From Cannabis sativa (taxonomy: Eukaryota > Streptophyta > Magnoliopsida > Rosales > Cannabaceae), in NCBI RefSeq assembly GCF_029168945.1, contig NC_083601.1:17388160-17452159 (forward strand): 64,000 bases of DNA, read 5' to 3'. Shown here piece after piece: positions 35,448 to 47,379 of this stretch. A program made the translations under genes and the position numbers. The notes under the pieces were generated by a model. It saw only the letters and a list, made by a program, of their open reading frames with translations. It was not told where the DNA came from and ran no database searches. The stretch's first letter is position 1. Each line of letters opens with the position of its first letter.

Positions 35448-35904
35448 ATTTAGGTCTCGTTGAAGGGTTTTCGAGGTCCTATAGCATCGGTTGTTATGTA
35501 ATAATTGACGTGTAACACCCTAACTAGCATAGGCGTGTTAACGTGATTTTAAGCATACTGTGCAGCTCCTTGCTAATCAACGAGGTTAATAAAAATCGTG
35601 ATTAATTAAAATTTTGCTATTTAATTAAAAACTTATAGTATTACATACAAAATACTTCGGGATCCCGTTTACAAAATACTTTACAAAAGTTATTCATTTA
35701 CAAAATATTTGTCGCCCAGCGACTAACAACAAAAGCCCTGATGTCCCGAGGATCATACGCTCTAGGCCTAACCGCCCGACATGTACAATCTTCATCTGCT
35801 CGTCCTCACGGTTCCTCAACTTTAGCCTTGCCCTTACCTACACATAAACATAGCACTGTGAGTCGACAGACTCAGTAAGAAAAGCATAACATAATAAACA
35901 TACT

Positions 35905-36771
35905 TGTTATAGTGAGATTTCTCTCACTTAGAAACTCGAGACCAGACCCCTCTTTGAAGGACACGTGTATCCAGACTTCCAGTGAAGGCTGAAATGTCCA
36001 GGGGAGGCTTCTCGAAGTTTAGACCTCGCCCAGGATAAAACCAGCGAGGTATCGCGGATGCGACTTAATTCATACCGCATAACTGTAATCCTCATCATAC
36101 AGGGTAGACCCAGCTCGCATATGTCAGAACATGTGCGAGTACCTCCCTCTATACCTCCGCGGCAAGTATAGAGGCCAATGCCCTATGATACAGTTTTGGT
36201 CCCAATGACCCAATAGCCCTAACGGACCAGTGTAAGTTCGCATGTCCAGATGCTACCAACTTCAGCATGCGACGTCCGTATCGAACGATCATCTAAGGAC
36301 GCAGACGTTCCAAACGTACGTGCGACCCTACGAACTCAACAGACGGAACACGAACGGTCAACTCGCAGATGCGAAGGACGCATACGTTGATGAGTTCAGT
36401 AACTGTCATATATTTATTAATGTTAACGTTGTCTGAGTTTAATCATGGCAATTCAATGTGTAAATAATGGATTAACAATAAATGTGATCCTCATGTAACC
36501 GATTGGGCACCTGCTTTTGTATATAAAGGGGTGATCCACCATGAAAATGCACCTACGAATCCCTTGCTACAGTGGACTAGCGAGACAAAATCGGTGAACC
36601 ACTATATTTCATTGTCTTCTGTATTTTTTCCAGCTTTATTGTCTGTTATCGCATTCCTATTGGAGTACTCGCCGTTTTAGGTTGAATACTCGCATTTATC
36701 ATCTCTCAAACAATTCTATCTTTTACCAGCTAAATTACACTTCTTGGTGTTGTGAAATTCTAGTAACAACA
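35905..36771 (+). repeat. Element B 5' LTR
   Basis: TGTTATAGTG ... TAGTAACAACA, 867 bp. TATA box TATATAAAGG at 36521-36530. Hairpin AGTGAGA-TTTC-TCTCACT near the left end, and a second hairpin CTCGCATATGT/ACATGTGCGAG at 36114-36139. Confidence 0.95.
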
Positions 36772-36773
36772 TT

Positions 36774-36782
36774 TGGCGCCGT
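36774..36782 (+). other. Element B primer binding site
   Basis: TGGCGCCGT, two bases after the 5' LTR, matches the 3' terminus complement of tRNA-Asp over nine bases. Element A has the same site. Confidence 0.75.
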
Positions 36783-36835
36783 CTGTGGGAATTTCGATTG
36801 TAAGATTTTATTTACCTCAAAGAACATTACTCAAC

Positions 36836-38760
36836 ATGGCTGGAAATCACGCTAACAGAGCTAACAATGAATCCATCAACATTGGAACGATGAACGTACC
36901 ATTGCCTGGAACCGGAGTGCCGCCTGTAGACGTCATCAACGGCGGGGTAGGAAGGAGTAACGTCAGACCACTCAACCTGTTTCCAGAAACAACTGGTCCT
37001 CAAGCTGGAGGCACATCCACCGCCAGAAGCGACCATGCACTTTCCCCCTGTCACCCGGCGGTCGTGTCGAAGGAATGGTCCAGCTCACGACCGATCAATA
37101 CGCCGCAATCCGGGATCAGCGCTGCGAGCACTACAAGCCGAGGTAGACGGACGAGTCGCGCTCGACACCTCCTCGGGTCCCTGCCGTTCATAATGAAAAC
37201 CCTCGGGTAACGGTTTCTCGACGTCAAACTAACCGTGTACGCGGGGAGCGAAGGGCGATCACGAAATCTTGGATTTGAATCACCCGACGTCGAGAGATCA
37301 ATATGCAAGGGTGCCTAACCAGAGCACGCGAACGGACGAGGATCCCGAGCGCCGCAATCCTCGCAGTCGTCATCTTCGAGATAACAACGCGGAATCAGCC
37401 TCTTCATCCTCGCATAACCGCACTCCAAGCAGATATACGAGGTCGGCTCTGTGCAAACACGGCGGGGAGGGGCCGCAATGCAGGTGGTGCAGAGGTGATA
37501 CGCGTGATCATCTCAATGCGTCTTCGGGCGCGCGCTCCGCGGCAGCGCAACACGGAGACACTCCATGACCCCCACATGGGCGAGCAGGGTGTCAACGCCG
37601 TTGCCAACCCGCCTATCGCGCCGATCGCGACCACAGGGATTAACATCCCTTCCAACCTTGCCGCAGTGGCTGCGAGCCCCACCGTTTGTAGCGACTCCAC
37701 CTCTGCGACAGAGGAATCGATCAAAGTATGCTTCTGCAAGCTTTGAAAATGCTCGAACGGCGGCGTGGCCAAGCCGTATACAAGCTGCACGGCACCTCCT
37801 CCATTTACCGCGAAGTGCGACGGGCCCAACTGACTTCCAAAGGGATTCCGGGTTTATCGAATCCTCAAGTATAAAGGTACATCTAACCCATTAGACTACC
37901 TAGAGAAATTTAACACCATAATGGAAGTGGACCGGGTGCCGCAACTCGCGAGTGTCGCATTCTCGCGGCTACGCTTGAAGAGAATGCCCATGGGCGGTTC
38001 ACCCAATTGCCGGAGGCATCGATATCGACATGGGAGAACTTCGTCGATCTATTTCTCACACACTTCCAGCCACGATGACGTATAGGCCACCCTATACGAC
38101 TTTGGCAAACATCAAGCAAGAATGCGGTGAGTCTTTGCGGGGTATTTCAAGCGTTTTAACGGCGAGGTAACGAAAGTTGAGAAGGCTCCCGAGTCTTCGC
38201 TTGTGTGCATGTTAATAACGGGTGTCTGCCCGAGAACAGGCTTACGGGAAAGAGGCTGCGAGGCTCGAAGGCCGAAATCCTTGGTAGAATTCTTCGCCAT
38301 GGCCGAACCTCATAAGAGAATCGAGAATTCACTGGCGGAATTGGAAAAGGGCAAGAACAAGAGGCGATCACCCATGCAGCGGTCGCGATCCCGCGGTCCG
38401 CGAGGAAAGAATTCCGGGGGCCGAAGCCCGAGAAGACGCGGTCCACGCAAACCGCGGAGCCGAAGTTGGCTAAGTCGCCACCTAAAAGGAGTCCTCGCCC
38501 AAAAGAAAGGAGGACCTCGCTTCGTCAACTATCTTGAACTCGCCGTCCCTCGAGACCACATCCCCATGCGGTTGAGGAAAGGAACGAGCGTCAGCCGCCC
38601 CCATCAGGGGAAATCGCGACCGAAGAGACCCCAAGAAGTTCTGTAAGTACCACAAGGATATCGGTCACACTACCCTTGAATGTGGGGTCTTGCAGGACGA
38701 GATTGAAGAATTAATCAGACGGGGAAAATTCGATAAGTATAGAAGAAACGAGGAAAGTCA
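36836..38760 (+). pseudogene. gag: Element B gag
   Basis: ATG at 36836 (MAGNHANRANN) aligned to A gag (MAGNQTNGGANN). NIGTMNVPLPG and PPVDVINGGVGRSN are conserved. The capsid region lies at about 37770-38340 (YKLHGT, then WENFVDLFLTHF-like and EFFAMAEPHKRIENSLAELEKGK). An Arg/Ser-rich linker follows, then the variant zinc motif CKYHKDIGHTTLEC (about 38640-38685). Numerous small deletions break the frame, many at CAG/CTG positions, so the true gene may be open. Expected product: capsid-nucleocapsid polyprotein. Confidence 0.85.
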
Positions 38761-41700
38761 TCCCCGAGCGGATGACAAAGAAGAAAATCAGAATGCGAGT
38801 GGCTCAGAGCACCTCGCAATATCTTGACTATAATCGGAGGACCACACATCGCGGGCGACTCTCGCAAATCCCAAGAGCGGTATGCCGGGAGAAGCCAAGG
38901 AAAAGCGCTTACCAACGTGAACAATCTTGGTGAACGGCCGGAAAAGCTCTTCAAGAGAGTTTGCGAGGACATTGTCTTCATGGAGAGTGATGCGAGATGG
39001 GTCCAGCACCCGCATTCTGACGCACTTGTGATAATTGCCAATATAGGTGGAGATAACGTCCATCGCATATTGGTCGACAATGGAAGCTCGGTAAATTTGC
39101 GAACTTCCAAGCTTTCAAACAAATGGGGCTACAAGAGAAAAGATTTGCGGCCCATGACATCGAGCATCTATGGCTTCACGGGAGATGTCATAGCTATAAG
39201 GGGGATGATCAAACTCCCAATCACTTTGGAACCCTCGGAGATAGCGCCAAGTCGATGGCCGACTTCGCGGTAATTGATCAATATTCGGCATACAACGCGT
39301 GATTGGACGGCCGATTCTAAAGGAGATGAAGATCGTAACTTCGATCTATCATCTAACAATGAAGTTCCCCACTCCTCCGGAGTAGGATCGATGAGGGAGT
39401 CCAATCGACTCTCGAGAATGTTACAACGCAGGTTGTAAAGCTCGCGAGAAAAAAGGACGGTGAACGTTATCCACCTTTTGGACGCACCACCACCTCGCCC
39501 GGAGATCCTTCGGATCGAAGAGGTACGCATATAGACAAACCAGACTTGGATCCGAGAATCCTTGATCACACGGCCGCAGCCCAAGCCGCGGAAGATACAA
39601 TCGAGGTACCTATAGATCCTATAGACAATAACAAGGTTTTGAAAATTGGTTCTAGATTAAATAAACAATTGCGAGAACAATTAACGACTTTTCTAAAACA
39701 AAATCTTGATATTTTTGCACGGAAACATTCGGATATGGTCGGGATATCTCCACGGGTCATGTGTCATCGCTTGAACATTGACCCCGAAGTGCGAGGTGTC
39801 AGACCAAAGCGCCGCAAAATGGACCCCGCGAGGTACCTAGCGCTGAAAGAAGAAGTTGACCGCCTCCTTGCACTGCGGCTTTATACGGGAGTCATTTTAC
39901 CCCCGGCGGATTAGCCAATCCGTACTTGTTGCAAAAGCCCAATGGCTCATGGCGTACCTGCGTTGACTTTACGATTTGAACAAAGCTGTCCCAAAGATGC
40001 CTTTCCTCTTCCTAGCATTGATCGGCTTGTCGATGCCACTGGAGCCACGCACTTTTAAGCTTCATGGATGCATACTCGGGATATAATCAAATCCAGATGT
40101 ACGAACCGGACAAGAACATACCTCGTTCATTGCCGATCGAGGACTATGCGTTATAAGGTAATGCCCTTTGGTTTAATAAACGCAGTGCGACTTATCAAAG
40201 GCTAGTAAATATGATGTTCGCGGACCTCATTGGAAAGACAATGGAGGTATATGTTGACGATATGCTCGTAAAATCGCAACATGCGAAGGACCATGTCACG
40301 CACCTACAAGCCATGTTCGGCATATTGCGAAGATATAAGATGCGTCTAAACCCTTTAAAATGCGTCTTTGGAGTGGGTTCCGGAAAGTTCCTCGGTTTCA
40401 TGGTAAATCAACGAGGAATAGAAGCCAACCCTGCGAAGATTAAAGCATTGGTAGAAATGCCATCACCGACTAAGCCAAAGGAGGTTCAGAGCCTCACAGG
40501 CAAAGTCGCGGCTCTAAACCGCTTCATATCCAGATCCTCTGACAAGTGTAAAGAGTTTTTCGCATCTTGAAGGGTAACAAGAGGTTCCAATGGGATGAGA
40601 AGTGCGAGCGAAGCTTTTCGGGCGTTAAAGACGCATACGGGGCAACCTCCAATTCTATCAAAAACTAGTTGCCGGCGAGTCTTGTCAATTTATTTAGCCG
40701 TCTCCCGAGTATGCGGTCGGTTCGGTACTTGTCCGCGAGGACCAAGGATATCAACACCTGTGTACTACGTCGCAAGCGATTACTAGACGCCGAGACACGT
40801 TACCCTCGGATGGAGAAACTAGCCTTTGCCTTAATAATATCGTCAAGAAAATTGCGACCTTATTTCCGGGCTCACGGCATTGAAGTTACGACAAACTTCC
40901 CTTAAGGCAGAAGTTTTAGCGAAGCCGGAGGCATCGGGGAGAATATTGAAGTGGGCCATGGAATTGAGTCGATTCGATATCGGGTATAAACCAAGAAGCT
41001 GCGATCAAAGGGGCAAGCCCTCGCGGATTTTATACTTGAGCTACCGAGAACGAGAGATAGCGGTTGTAGACGGTGGAAATGACGTCGTCATGACGGCAAA
41101 GACATATGGACGTTGTATGTCGATGGGGCCTCAAATAATGAGGGTTACGAGTAGTGGGATATTGTTAATCGGTCCCAACAATTTCAAGGTACACTGCTCT
41201 ACGTTTCGAATTCTACGCATCTTGATGAGGCCGAGTATGAGGCTTTAATCGCAGTTCGAAATTGGCCCTCGAGATGAAAGTCGAATACCTACAAGCATTT
41301 AGCGACTCTCAAATCGTGGTATGTCAAGTAAGTGGAGAATACTTAGCGAGAGGCGGAAGATTGGTTAAATACTTAGCCATCGTCCGTGAAATCATGCGAA
41401 AATTCAAACATGTAGTTATATCTCGAGTACGCGTACTCAAAATGCCCATGCGTACGCCTGGCCCGACCGTGGCCTCCACCGAGAAGCCGAGTTACTCGAC
41501 GTCATTCCGGTAGACGTATTGTCACATCCAACCATAGATCGAGAAACAATCATGGAGATCGATGACGCTCGAGGAAATTACGGATGAGTCCTGTCGTCGC
41601 ATACCTCGACAAGGGGTCTTACCTAATGATAAAATAGAAGCAAGGAAATTGCGACAACGAGCGGCCGCTATGTGATATATGACGAGAGCTTGTATCGCGA

Positions 41701-42804
41701 AGTTTTAGTCAACCGCTTCTCAAGTGTATCGGTGGTGAAGAATGCGGTTATATACGCGAGAAGTACATGAGGGAATTTGTGGCAATCATCTTGGAAGTGA
41801 ATTCCCTTGCCTTAAAGATCATGCGGCAAGGATATTACTGGCCAACAACTGCGACAAGATGCCCTCACATTTGCAAAAAGGTGTGATAGATGTCGGCGAA
41901 TAGCCACCTACACGCACCGGCCTCAGAGTAACCTCCATTCTATCACGAGTCAGCCCTTTGCAATATGGGGAATTGATTTAATTGGCGAGTTACCCAAGGG
42001 AAAAGGCGGAGTCAAATACGCTGTAGTCGCAGTTGACTACTTCACAAAGTGGGCTGAAGCAAAAGCACTCGCGACTATCACCGCAGTGAAGTTGCGCGAG
42101 TTCGTCTACACTTCCATCATCTGCCGTTTCGGCATCCCGCATACGCTCATTTCAGATAATGGAAAACAGTTCGTTGTAAAGAAATGCGGCGCTATGCGAT
42201 GATTTGGGGATTAAAAGCCTTTTCCGCAAGCCGCTTACCCGCGAGTAATGGACAGACCGAAGCAGTCAACAAAATAATTAAGCACACCCTAAAGGGAAAA
42301 CTACAAGATCGCAAGGGGCATGGCGGATGAATTCCGCAAGTCTTATGGTCCTACAACACAACCCCTCGATCTACAACTGGCGAAACACCCTTCTCACTTT
42401 CTTATGGGTGCGAGGCCATGTTGCCAGTAGAGGTTGGGGCTGGATCCTTGCGCAGAGACGCTTTGGATATCTCGCAGAACAACGAGCATCAGTTGCTTTA
42501 CCTTGATTTTTTAGAAGAAAAGCGTGATAAAGCACAACTACAAAACGCGGCTTATCAACAACGAACTGCAAGGTACTTTAACTCGAAAGTTAAGATAAAA
42601 CCTCTGCGAGTAGGGGACCTGGTCCTAAGAAAAGTAATGCCAAACACCAAAGTCCAATCCCACGGAGTCTTCGGAGACAATTGGGAAGGACCGTACATGA
42701 TCGCAGATCAAATTGGTGATGCCACTTATCGACTCGCAACACTCGATGGGACCGCGATCCCACGAGCATGGAATGGCGAGAGCTTGAAATTCTATTATCA
42801 GTAA
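38761..42804 (+). pseudogene. pol: Element B protease, RT, RNase H and integrase
   Basis: Protease around Asp-Asn-Gly-Ser-Ser (39075-39090) and FTGDVIAIRGMIKLPITL; RT with DPARYLALKEEVDRLL (39820), MEVYVDDMLVKSQHAKDH (40245-40300) and NPLKCVFGVGSGKFLGF; a first, degenerate RNase H (about 40600-40870); an archaeal-type RNase H (SDSQIVVCQVSGEYLARGG, about 41300); integrase with WGIDLIGELPKGKGGVKYA (about 41965-42030), SDNGKQF and NGQTEAVNK, ending AWNGESLKFYYQ at 42804. Frames are broken many times. The last 128 codons (42418-42804) are clean. The domain set is complete. Confidence 0.9.
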
Positions 42805-42830
42805 TATTCGCGTCCTTTGATTCGAGTACT

Positions 42831-42871
42831 TATACTTAGACATTTATTATTCAATATAATTCCTAAGTATA
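42831..42871. terminator. Inverted repeat after B pol stop
   Basis: TATACTTAG/CTAAGTATA 9-bp arms, 27 bp past the pol stop. The same arms are found in A and C. It may help end one or both convergent transcripts. Confidence 0.5.
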
Positions 42872-43024
42872 GGGGCATGTATACCCGCATGTATTACTGA
42901 TTGTTTGAATAAAAGTGCCTGTTAAGATTTTTTCTACTTTGTTACACCAATTTGTAATTAAAGTCGCATATATATATATATAATCGCGGTCACACCAAGT
43001 TGTGATCAAAGTTGAAAATAAAAT

Positions 43025-43144
43025 CGCAAGTACCCATGTACTGCGTAAATATTAAAATGCATACTATCCCCGCGAGGATAGAAATTTGTCCAAAAAGTAA
43101 GAGGAAATTCTTTAAGTACAAAAGTGCGAGTACCCGCGTACCGC
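43025..43144. repeat. Duplicated GAGTACCC..GTAC motif, element B
   Basis: Copies at 43025-43044 (AAGTACCCATGTACTGC) and 43126-43144 (GAGTACCCGCGTACCGC), about 100 bp apart, as in A and C. Confidence 0.55.
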
Positions 43145-43200
43145 ATATATAAAAAAAAAAACAAACAGCAAAACAAAAGTGAAACTAAGGTAGAAAATAA

Positions 43201-45263
43201 TCAAGCAGCGGGAGTAGTCTCATCAGGAGCAGCCTCATCCACGATCTTGCTCACAACTTCATTCTCGACCTCCTCAGCCTGCGCTCCCTCGATTTCATCT
43301 GGAAGGTTGCCTTGAGTCCGGGTAGGAGACATCGAGCGAAAGGCTTCAGCCATCTCAGCAGCTTCATCTCCAAGCAGCGAGAAGTCGAAGTCAGGGACCT
43401 TGGAGAGAGTAGTATAAATGTAATCAGACACGGCTGATCATCTTTTTTCCCACTCTCTCTCTCGGCCTCTAAGTCGCGAGCCATCTCAGCGATCGTGTCC
43501 TGCGACTTCTTGAGCTCGAGCTCCAACTGTTCTTTGGCCCTGTTAGCTTCCTCGAGCTCCTTGTGAAGTTCCTCCATCTTGGCCACCTCCTGCTTCAGCC
43601 TCTTTATGTTTTCCTGAAAATGAGCGTTCTGCCTCTTCAGCGAGTCAGTTTCCTTCGAAGGCGTGGCCACGGCTTTCATAAACAAAGCCACAGATTGTGC
43701 GGCCAGTTCAGTTGATCGAGAAACAAGTTCCTCATAAGGAATCTCGGCCAGTAATTTTTCCTGCATAGCCAGAAAGTCGCGAGGGCGAACCGGAGAATCA
43801 ATGACAACCTTCTTCCCCTTATCCTGAGCGGTCTTGGCCAACTTCTTGGAGGAATGCACGGCGAGCGAAGTCATCACATCGCTCTTCCTCTTACGTACGC
43901 GACGACCGGTGAAGATGCGGTGTCCCACCCTTTTGCTTGATCTTCGGGACAGGGGCAGACTTCAGGAAAGTCATGTCTGCGAGCATAAAAGACAGATAAG
44001 TAAAAAAAAATCACGACGCTACTCATCACGTTATGGCGAAAGGACGAGTTACCTGAAGTTTCTCGAGGAGTTTGCTTGGGCGTAGTTTATCTATCCGCTC
44101 CTGCGTCTCTCGGATGGTTCTTTATATGCGGCTCCGTTGAAGACTCGCGTTCTCGGGGATCGGTTTGTGTTCTCGCAATTTGGCGGTCGTACACGGCAAT
44201 CGCCGGTCGCGATCTTGTATGCGGAAGACTCCCAAGAATTTCATACCCCCTTTTTATGAGCGTTAAGCGTTGGTCGAGCTGTCCATGCGATGACAACAAA
44301 AGAACGAGTTAGCAAAAGATCTCGAAAAACGAGTAACAAACTTTATCTAAGTCAACAAATATGCGACATACGGGTCTGCGATTAAAGTCGGTTCTGATCC
44401 CAGGAACCTTAAAAACGTAGAACCATTTTGACTTCCAATCACCCATGTTCGAAACCATCCCCTCAACCCCGTTGATTTCAGAAGTCGCCCATTTACTAAA
44501 GCAAAAGAAGCCGTTATGAAGGCCCACGCTCTTTATGTCATAAAAATAACTAAATTCCTCTGCGCGACGGAGCTCTATGGGCGTACTCCATGTACATCGC
44601 ATAGAAGGCTAGAACTGCGATAACATTGGGTGTTCGTCGAAAAGGCGATACGTCATAGCGTCTAAGAATGGGCGCGACGAAAGGATGAAATGGGACCGTA
44701 CACCACATCGAAGAATGGGTATCGAGATGACCACGTCCTCCGGTGGGGATGATCGCGGGGTTGGTGAACGGAAGATGCGCTCTACGAGAGGGTTTGGGAC
44801 TTTGAAACGCAAGCCGCAACAGATTTAACCTCACGAAAGTGGTGAAGTCAGACTTGACGACTCGCGAGACTAGGTCTTCGCATGAGAAAGGCTCGTTCGG
44901 GTTGGGAGTCGTCAACCGAGTCCGTCCCGCTCCCTTCCGCTTCCTCTTCTTCCCCACCTGACTCGCGGGCTGGAGTAGTCCATCCCTCCTCCACCTCCTC
45001 GACCTCGATGTCAGGAGCCTGCCTCGTACGGATGAGGTAATCGCGGCGACCTTTGTGGATTCGCTATCTCGGATATCGATTGCCCAGTTCGGTAAGCTCC
45101 GTACCATCTTCTCGATCTCCACGAAGACATAGGACCTAACTCTATCTCCGCGGCCTCCATTTCGGAGATGTCCGTAGGAGAAAACTTGTCCCCTCTCACG
45201 GTCCGATTCCCCGTCAAAGGCGCGACCTCCGATCGAGTGGCGGCTATCAGATAGATCGCTCAT
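43201..45263 (-). pseudogene. Element B antisense gene (PF04195-like plus coiled coil)
   Basis: ATG at 45263 (MSDLSDS). Recognisable parts: NEPFSCEDLVSRV and HLPFTNPAIIPT, then the well-preserved EEFSYFYDIKSVGLHNGFF and NGVEGMVSNMGDWKSKW (44602-44380). Intron 1 donor CCC-GTATGT (about 44374) appears to have lost one base relative to A. Intron 2 donor TTCAGGTAAC is near 44050. The last exon (43928 to 43201) is a long Glu/Lys-rich coiled coil, then VSDYIYTTLSKVPDFDFSLLGDEAAEMAEAF and an acidic tail. Frameshifts mostly fall in the error-rich block. Role unknown. Confidence 0.8.
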
Positions 45264-45469
45264 CCGAAAGATACAAGATCTTTTCGGCGTGATGAATGTG
45301 TGAAAAGATAAAGATAAGTGATCTCACCATTGATAAACTATAAAAGTCGCATTCAACAAGAAAGTCGGACTACGTACGCGAAACTGACCCTTCTATCGAT
45401 ATGCGAGAAGAAACGTAACTATCTTTGGGCGAGTAATTCACGCATCCTTGGTTGTGCGGTGTACCTCCA

Positions 45470-45692
45470 GAAACGGCTGGGAGTTTCCCAGTGACTCAAG
45501 AAGTATGCATTTTCGAGCATAACCCTGAAGTTACTGGGAGACACCCACCGTTTCGAGGCAACCTACCAACCAAAAAATACGATCATTCGAGTATTAACGC
45601 ACGTCAACAAATGGCTGGGCGTATCACAGTATCTCAAGGGACATATAATCGCGTATATGGCCATTAGAATACTGTGACACACCCACCATTTG
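45470..45692. repeat. Two tandem foldback repeats, element B
   Basis: 45470-45554 (arms GAAACGGCTGGGAG / complement in CACCCACCGTTTC) and 45608-45692 (arms CAAATGGCTGGGCGT / ACACACCCACCATTTG). They sit upstream of the antisense ATG, in the same order as in A. Confidence 0.78.
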
Positions 45693-46223
45693 AAAAGGCA
45701 GTTAGTACTCTTACCACTCAGCCCGCGACACGAAAAGATCCTAAAAAGTCTAATCAACAGTTAAACAGAAATAAGTTTGGAAACATGCGATTATTCAAGT
45801 TGTTCGACCGAACCCTCGCGAGTATTCAAATTGTTCATCCGAATATCCGCGAGCATTCGAAGACATGAATCAGTAGTGATCAGTTTTTTGCGATTATGTC
45901 AATTTACAGGCCCTACACTATGAGTATTACCCAGTATCATTTACCAAAACACATAAATACCCCCTAGCATACCTTCCTAAAAAGAGTTTTCCATGAACAC
46001 CCGAAACCAGGAACACATTTTCTTCAAAAAGCAGAAAACGAAAATGCAGGGATTTAGAAGCTAACCTTTAGTTTCGATTCCTGCGGTTGTTCTCGATCAC
46101 TTCTGAGAATGAAAATGCGGTGGGAAATGACAGAAAAGTTGGAATGAATTTCTTTTTTTGTATATGCGGGGAGAAGGTAAGAGACAGGAGGGAAAAATGG
46201 GATATTTGATTCGTATCAAAGCG

Positions 46224-46350
46224 TTTAAATACCCCTATCCCTTATTTATTGGGATTGTGACACGTGGCAACCAGAATGCCTAAGGTCGCCCAATCTAACG
46301 GCCAGCTATGGCCACGCCTACACGAAAACCGAAGAGTTTCGTGACGTGGC
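46224..46350 (-). promoter_or_regulatory. Candidate antisense promoter, element B
   Basis: Minus-strand GTATTTAAA (46224-46232) with CACGTG at 46261-46266 and TGACGTGGC at 46342-46350 upstream of it on that strand. The arrangement and spacing match A and C. Confidence 0.55.
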
Positions 46351-46510
46351 ATCCTAGAGATAATGAAAATTAATCATTACAGCCGTCATTTTTCGAAACC
46401 CTCGATGGGACAACCAAAAGGTCACCTCCTCGTGACAACCTTTCACCTGTCTCTCGAGCGAGTAGTTTCCTCGGTGACCGCTCAAGTCACATCGCGAAAC
46501 TAGGGGCATG

Positions 46511-47379
46511 TGTTATAGTGAGATTTCTCTCACTTAGAAACTCGAGACCAGACCCCTCTTTGAAGGACACGTGTATCCAGACTTCCGTGAAGGCTGAAAT
46601 GTCCGGGGAGGCTTCTCGAAGTTTAGAGCCTCGCCCGGGGATAAAACCAGCGAGGTATCGCGGATGCGACTTAATTCATACCGCGTAACTGTAATCCTCA
46701 TCATACGGGGTAGACCCGGCTCGCATATGTCGGAACATGTGCGAGTACCTCCTACATACCTCCGCGGCAAGTATAGAGGCCAATGCCCTATGATACAGTT
46801 TTGGTCCCAATGACCCAATAGCCCTAACGGACCAGTGTAAGTTCGCATGTCCAGATGCTACCAACTTCAGCATGCGACGTCCGTATCGAACGATCATCTA
46901 AGGACGCAGACGTTCCAAACGTACGTGCGACCCTACGAACTCAACAGACGGAACACGAACGGTCAACTCGCAGATGCGAAGGACGCATACGTTGATGAGT
47001 TCAGTAACTGTCATATATTTATTAATGTTAACGTTGTCTGAGTTTAATCATGGCAATTCAATGTGTAAATAATGGATTAACAATAAATGTGATCCTCATG
47101 TAACCGATTGGGCACCTGCTTTTGTATATAAAGGGGTGATCCACCATGAAAATGCACCTACGAATCCCTTGCTACAGTGGACTAAGCAGAACAAAATCTG
47201 ACTGAACCACTATATTTCATTGTCTTCTGTATTTTTTCCAGCTTTATTGTCTGTTATCGCATTCCTATTGGAGTACTCGCCGTTTTAGGTTGAATACTCG
47301 CATTTATCATCTCTCAAACAATTCTATCTTTTACCAGCTAAATTACACTTCTTGGTGTTGTGAAATTCTAGTAACAACA
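46511..47379 (+). repeat. Element B 3' LTR
   Basis: 869 bp, preceded by the purine tract GAAACTAGGGGCATG (46496-46510). TATATAAAGG at 47125-47134. From about 46770 onward it equals the 5' LTR except for the small cluster corresponding to 36569-36592. Confidence 0.95.

Larger units (their letters stand above)
36569..46755. other. Block with systematic CAG/CTG-associated base differences
   Basis: Within this interval B differs from its own other LTR and from element A mostly where those have CAG or CTG: B shows CGG, or loses a base. Examples: 5' LTR CTAGCGAGAC (36569) against 3' LTR CTAAGCAGAAC; 3' LTR CCGTG, CGGGG, CCGGC and TCGGA against 5' LTR CCAGTG, CAGGG, CCAGC and TCAGA; ATACTCGGGATAT (40072) against ATACTCAGGATAT in A. 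Outside the block the two LTRs are identical. The edges fall inside both LTRs, which points to read or polishing error. Confidence 0.65.
35905..47379 (+). mobile_element. Element B: Tat-type Ty3-gypsy retrotransposon, complete
   Basis: Perfect target duplication ATACT (35900-35904 and 47380-47384) and LTRs of 867 and 869 bp that are identical over long stretches. It carries tRNA-Asp-like primer site, gag-pol (36836-42804), convergent antisense gene (45263-43201), two foldbacks, antisense promoter and purine tract, in the same order as A. Its internal reading frames contain many one- and two-base losses. These follow a CAG/CTG pattern that suggests consensus errors rather than age (see the entry at 36569-46755). 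Confidence 0.95.

Noticed and set aside
37269..37829. Overlapping ORFs of 99-147 codons in element B gag region
   Set aside because: They are frame fragments of gag created by small deletions in the error-rich block, not separate genes.
37404..37829. Minus-strand ORF opposite B gag
   Set aside because: Antisense shadow; the true antisense gene of this family lies downstream of pol, not here.
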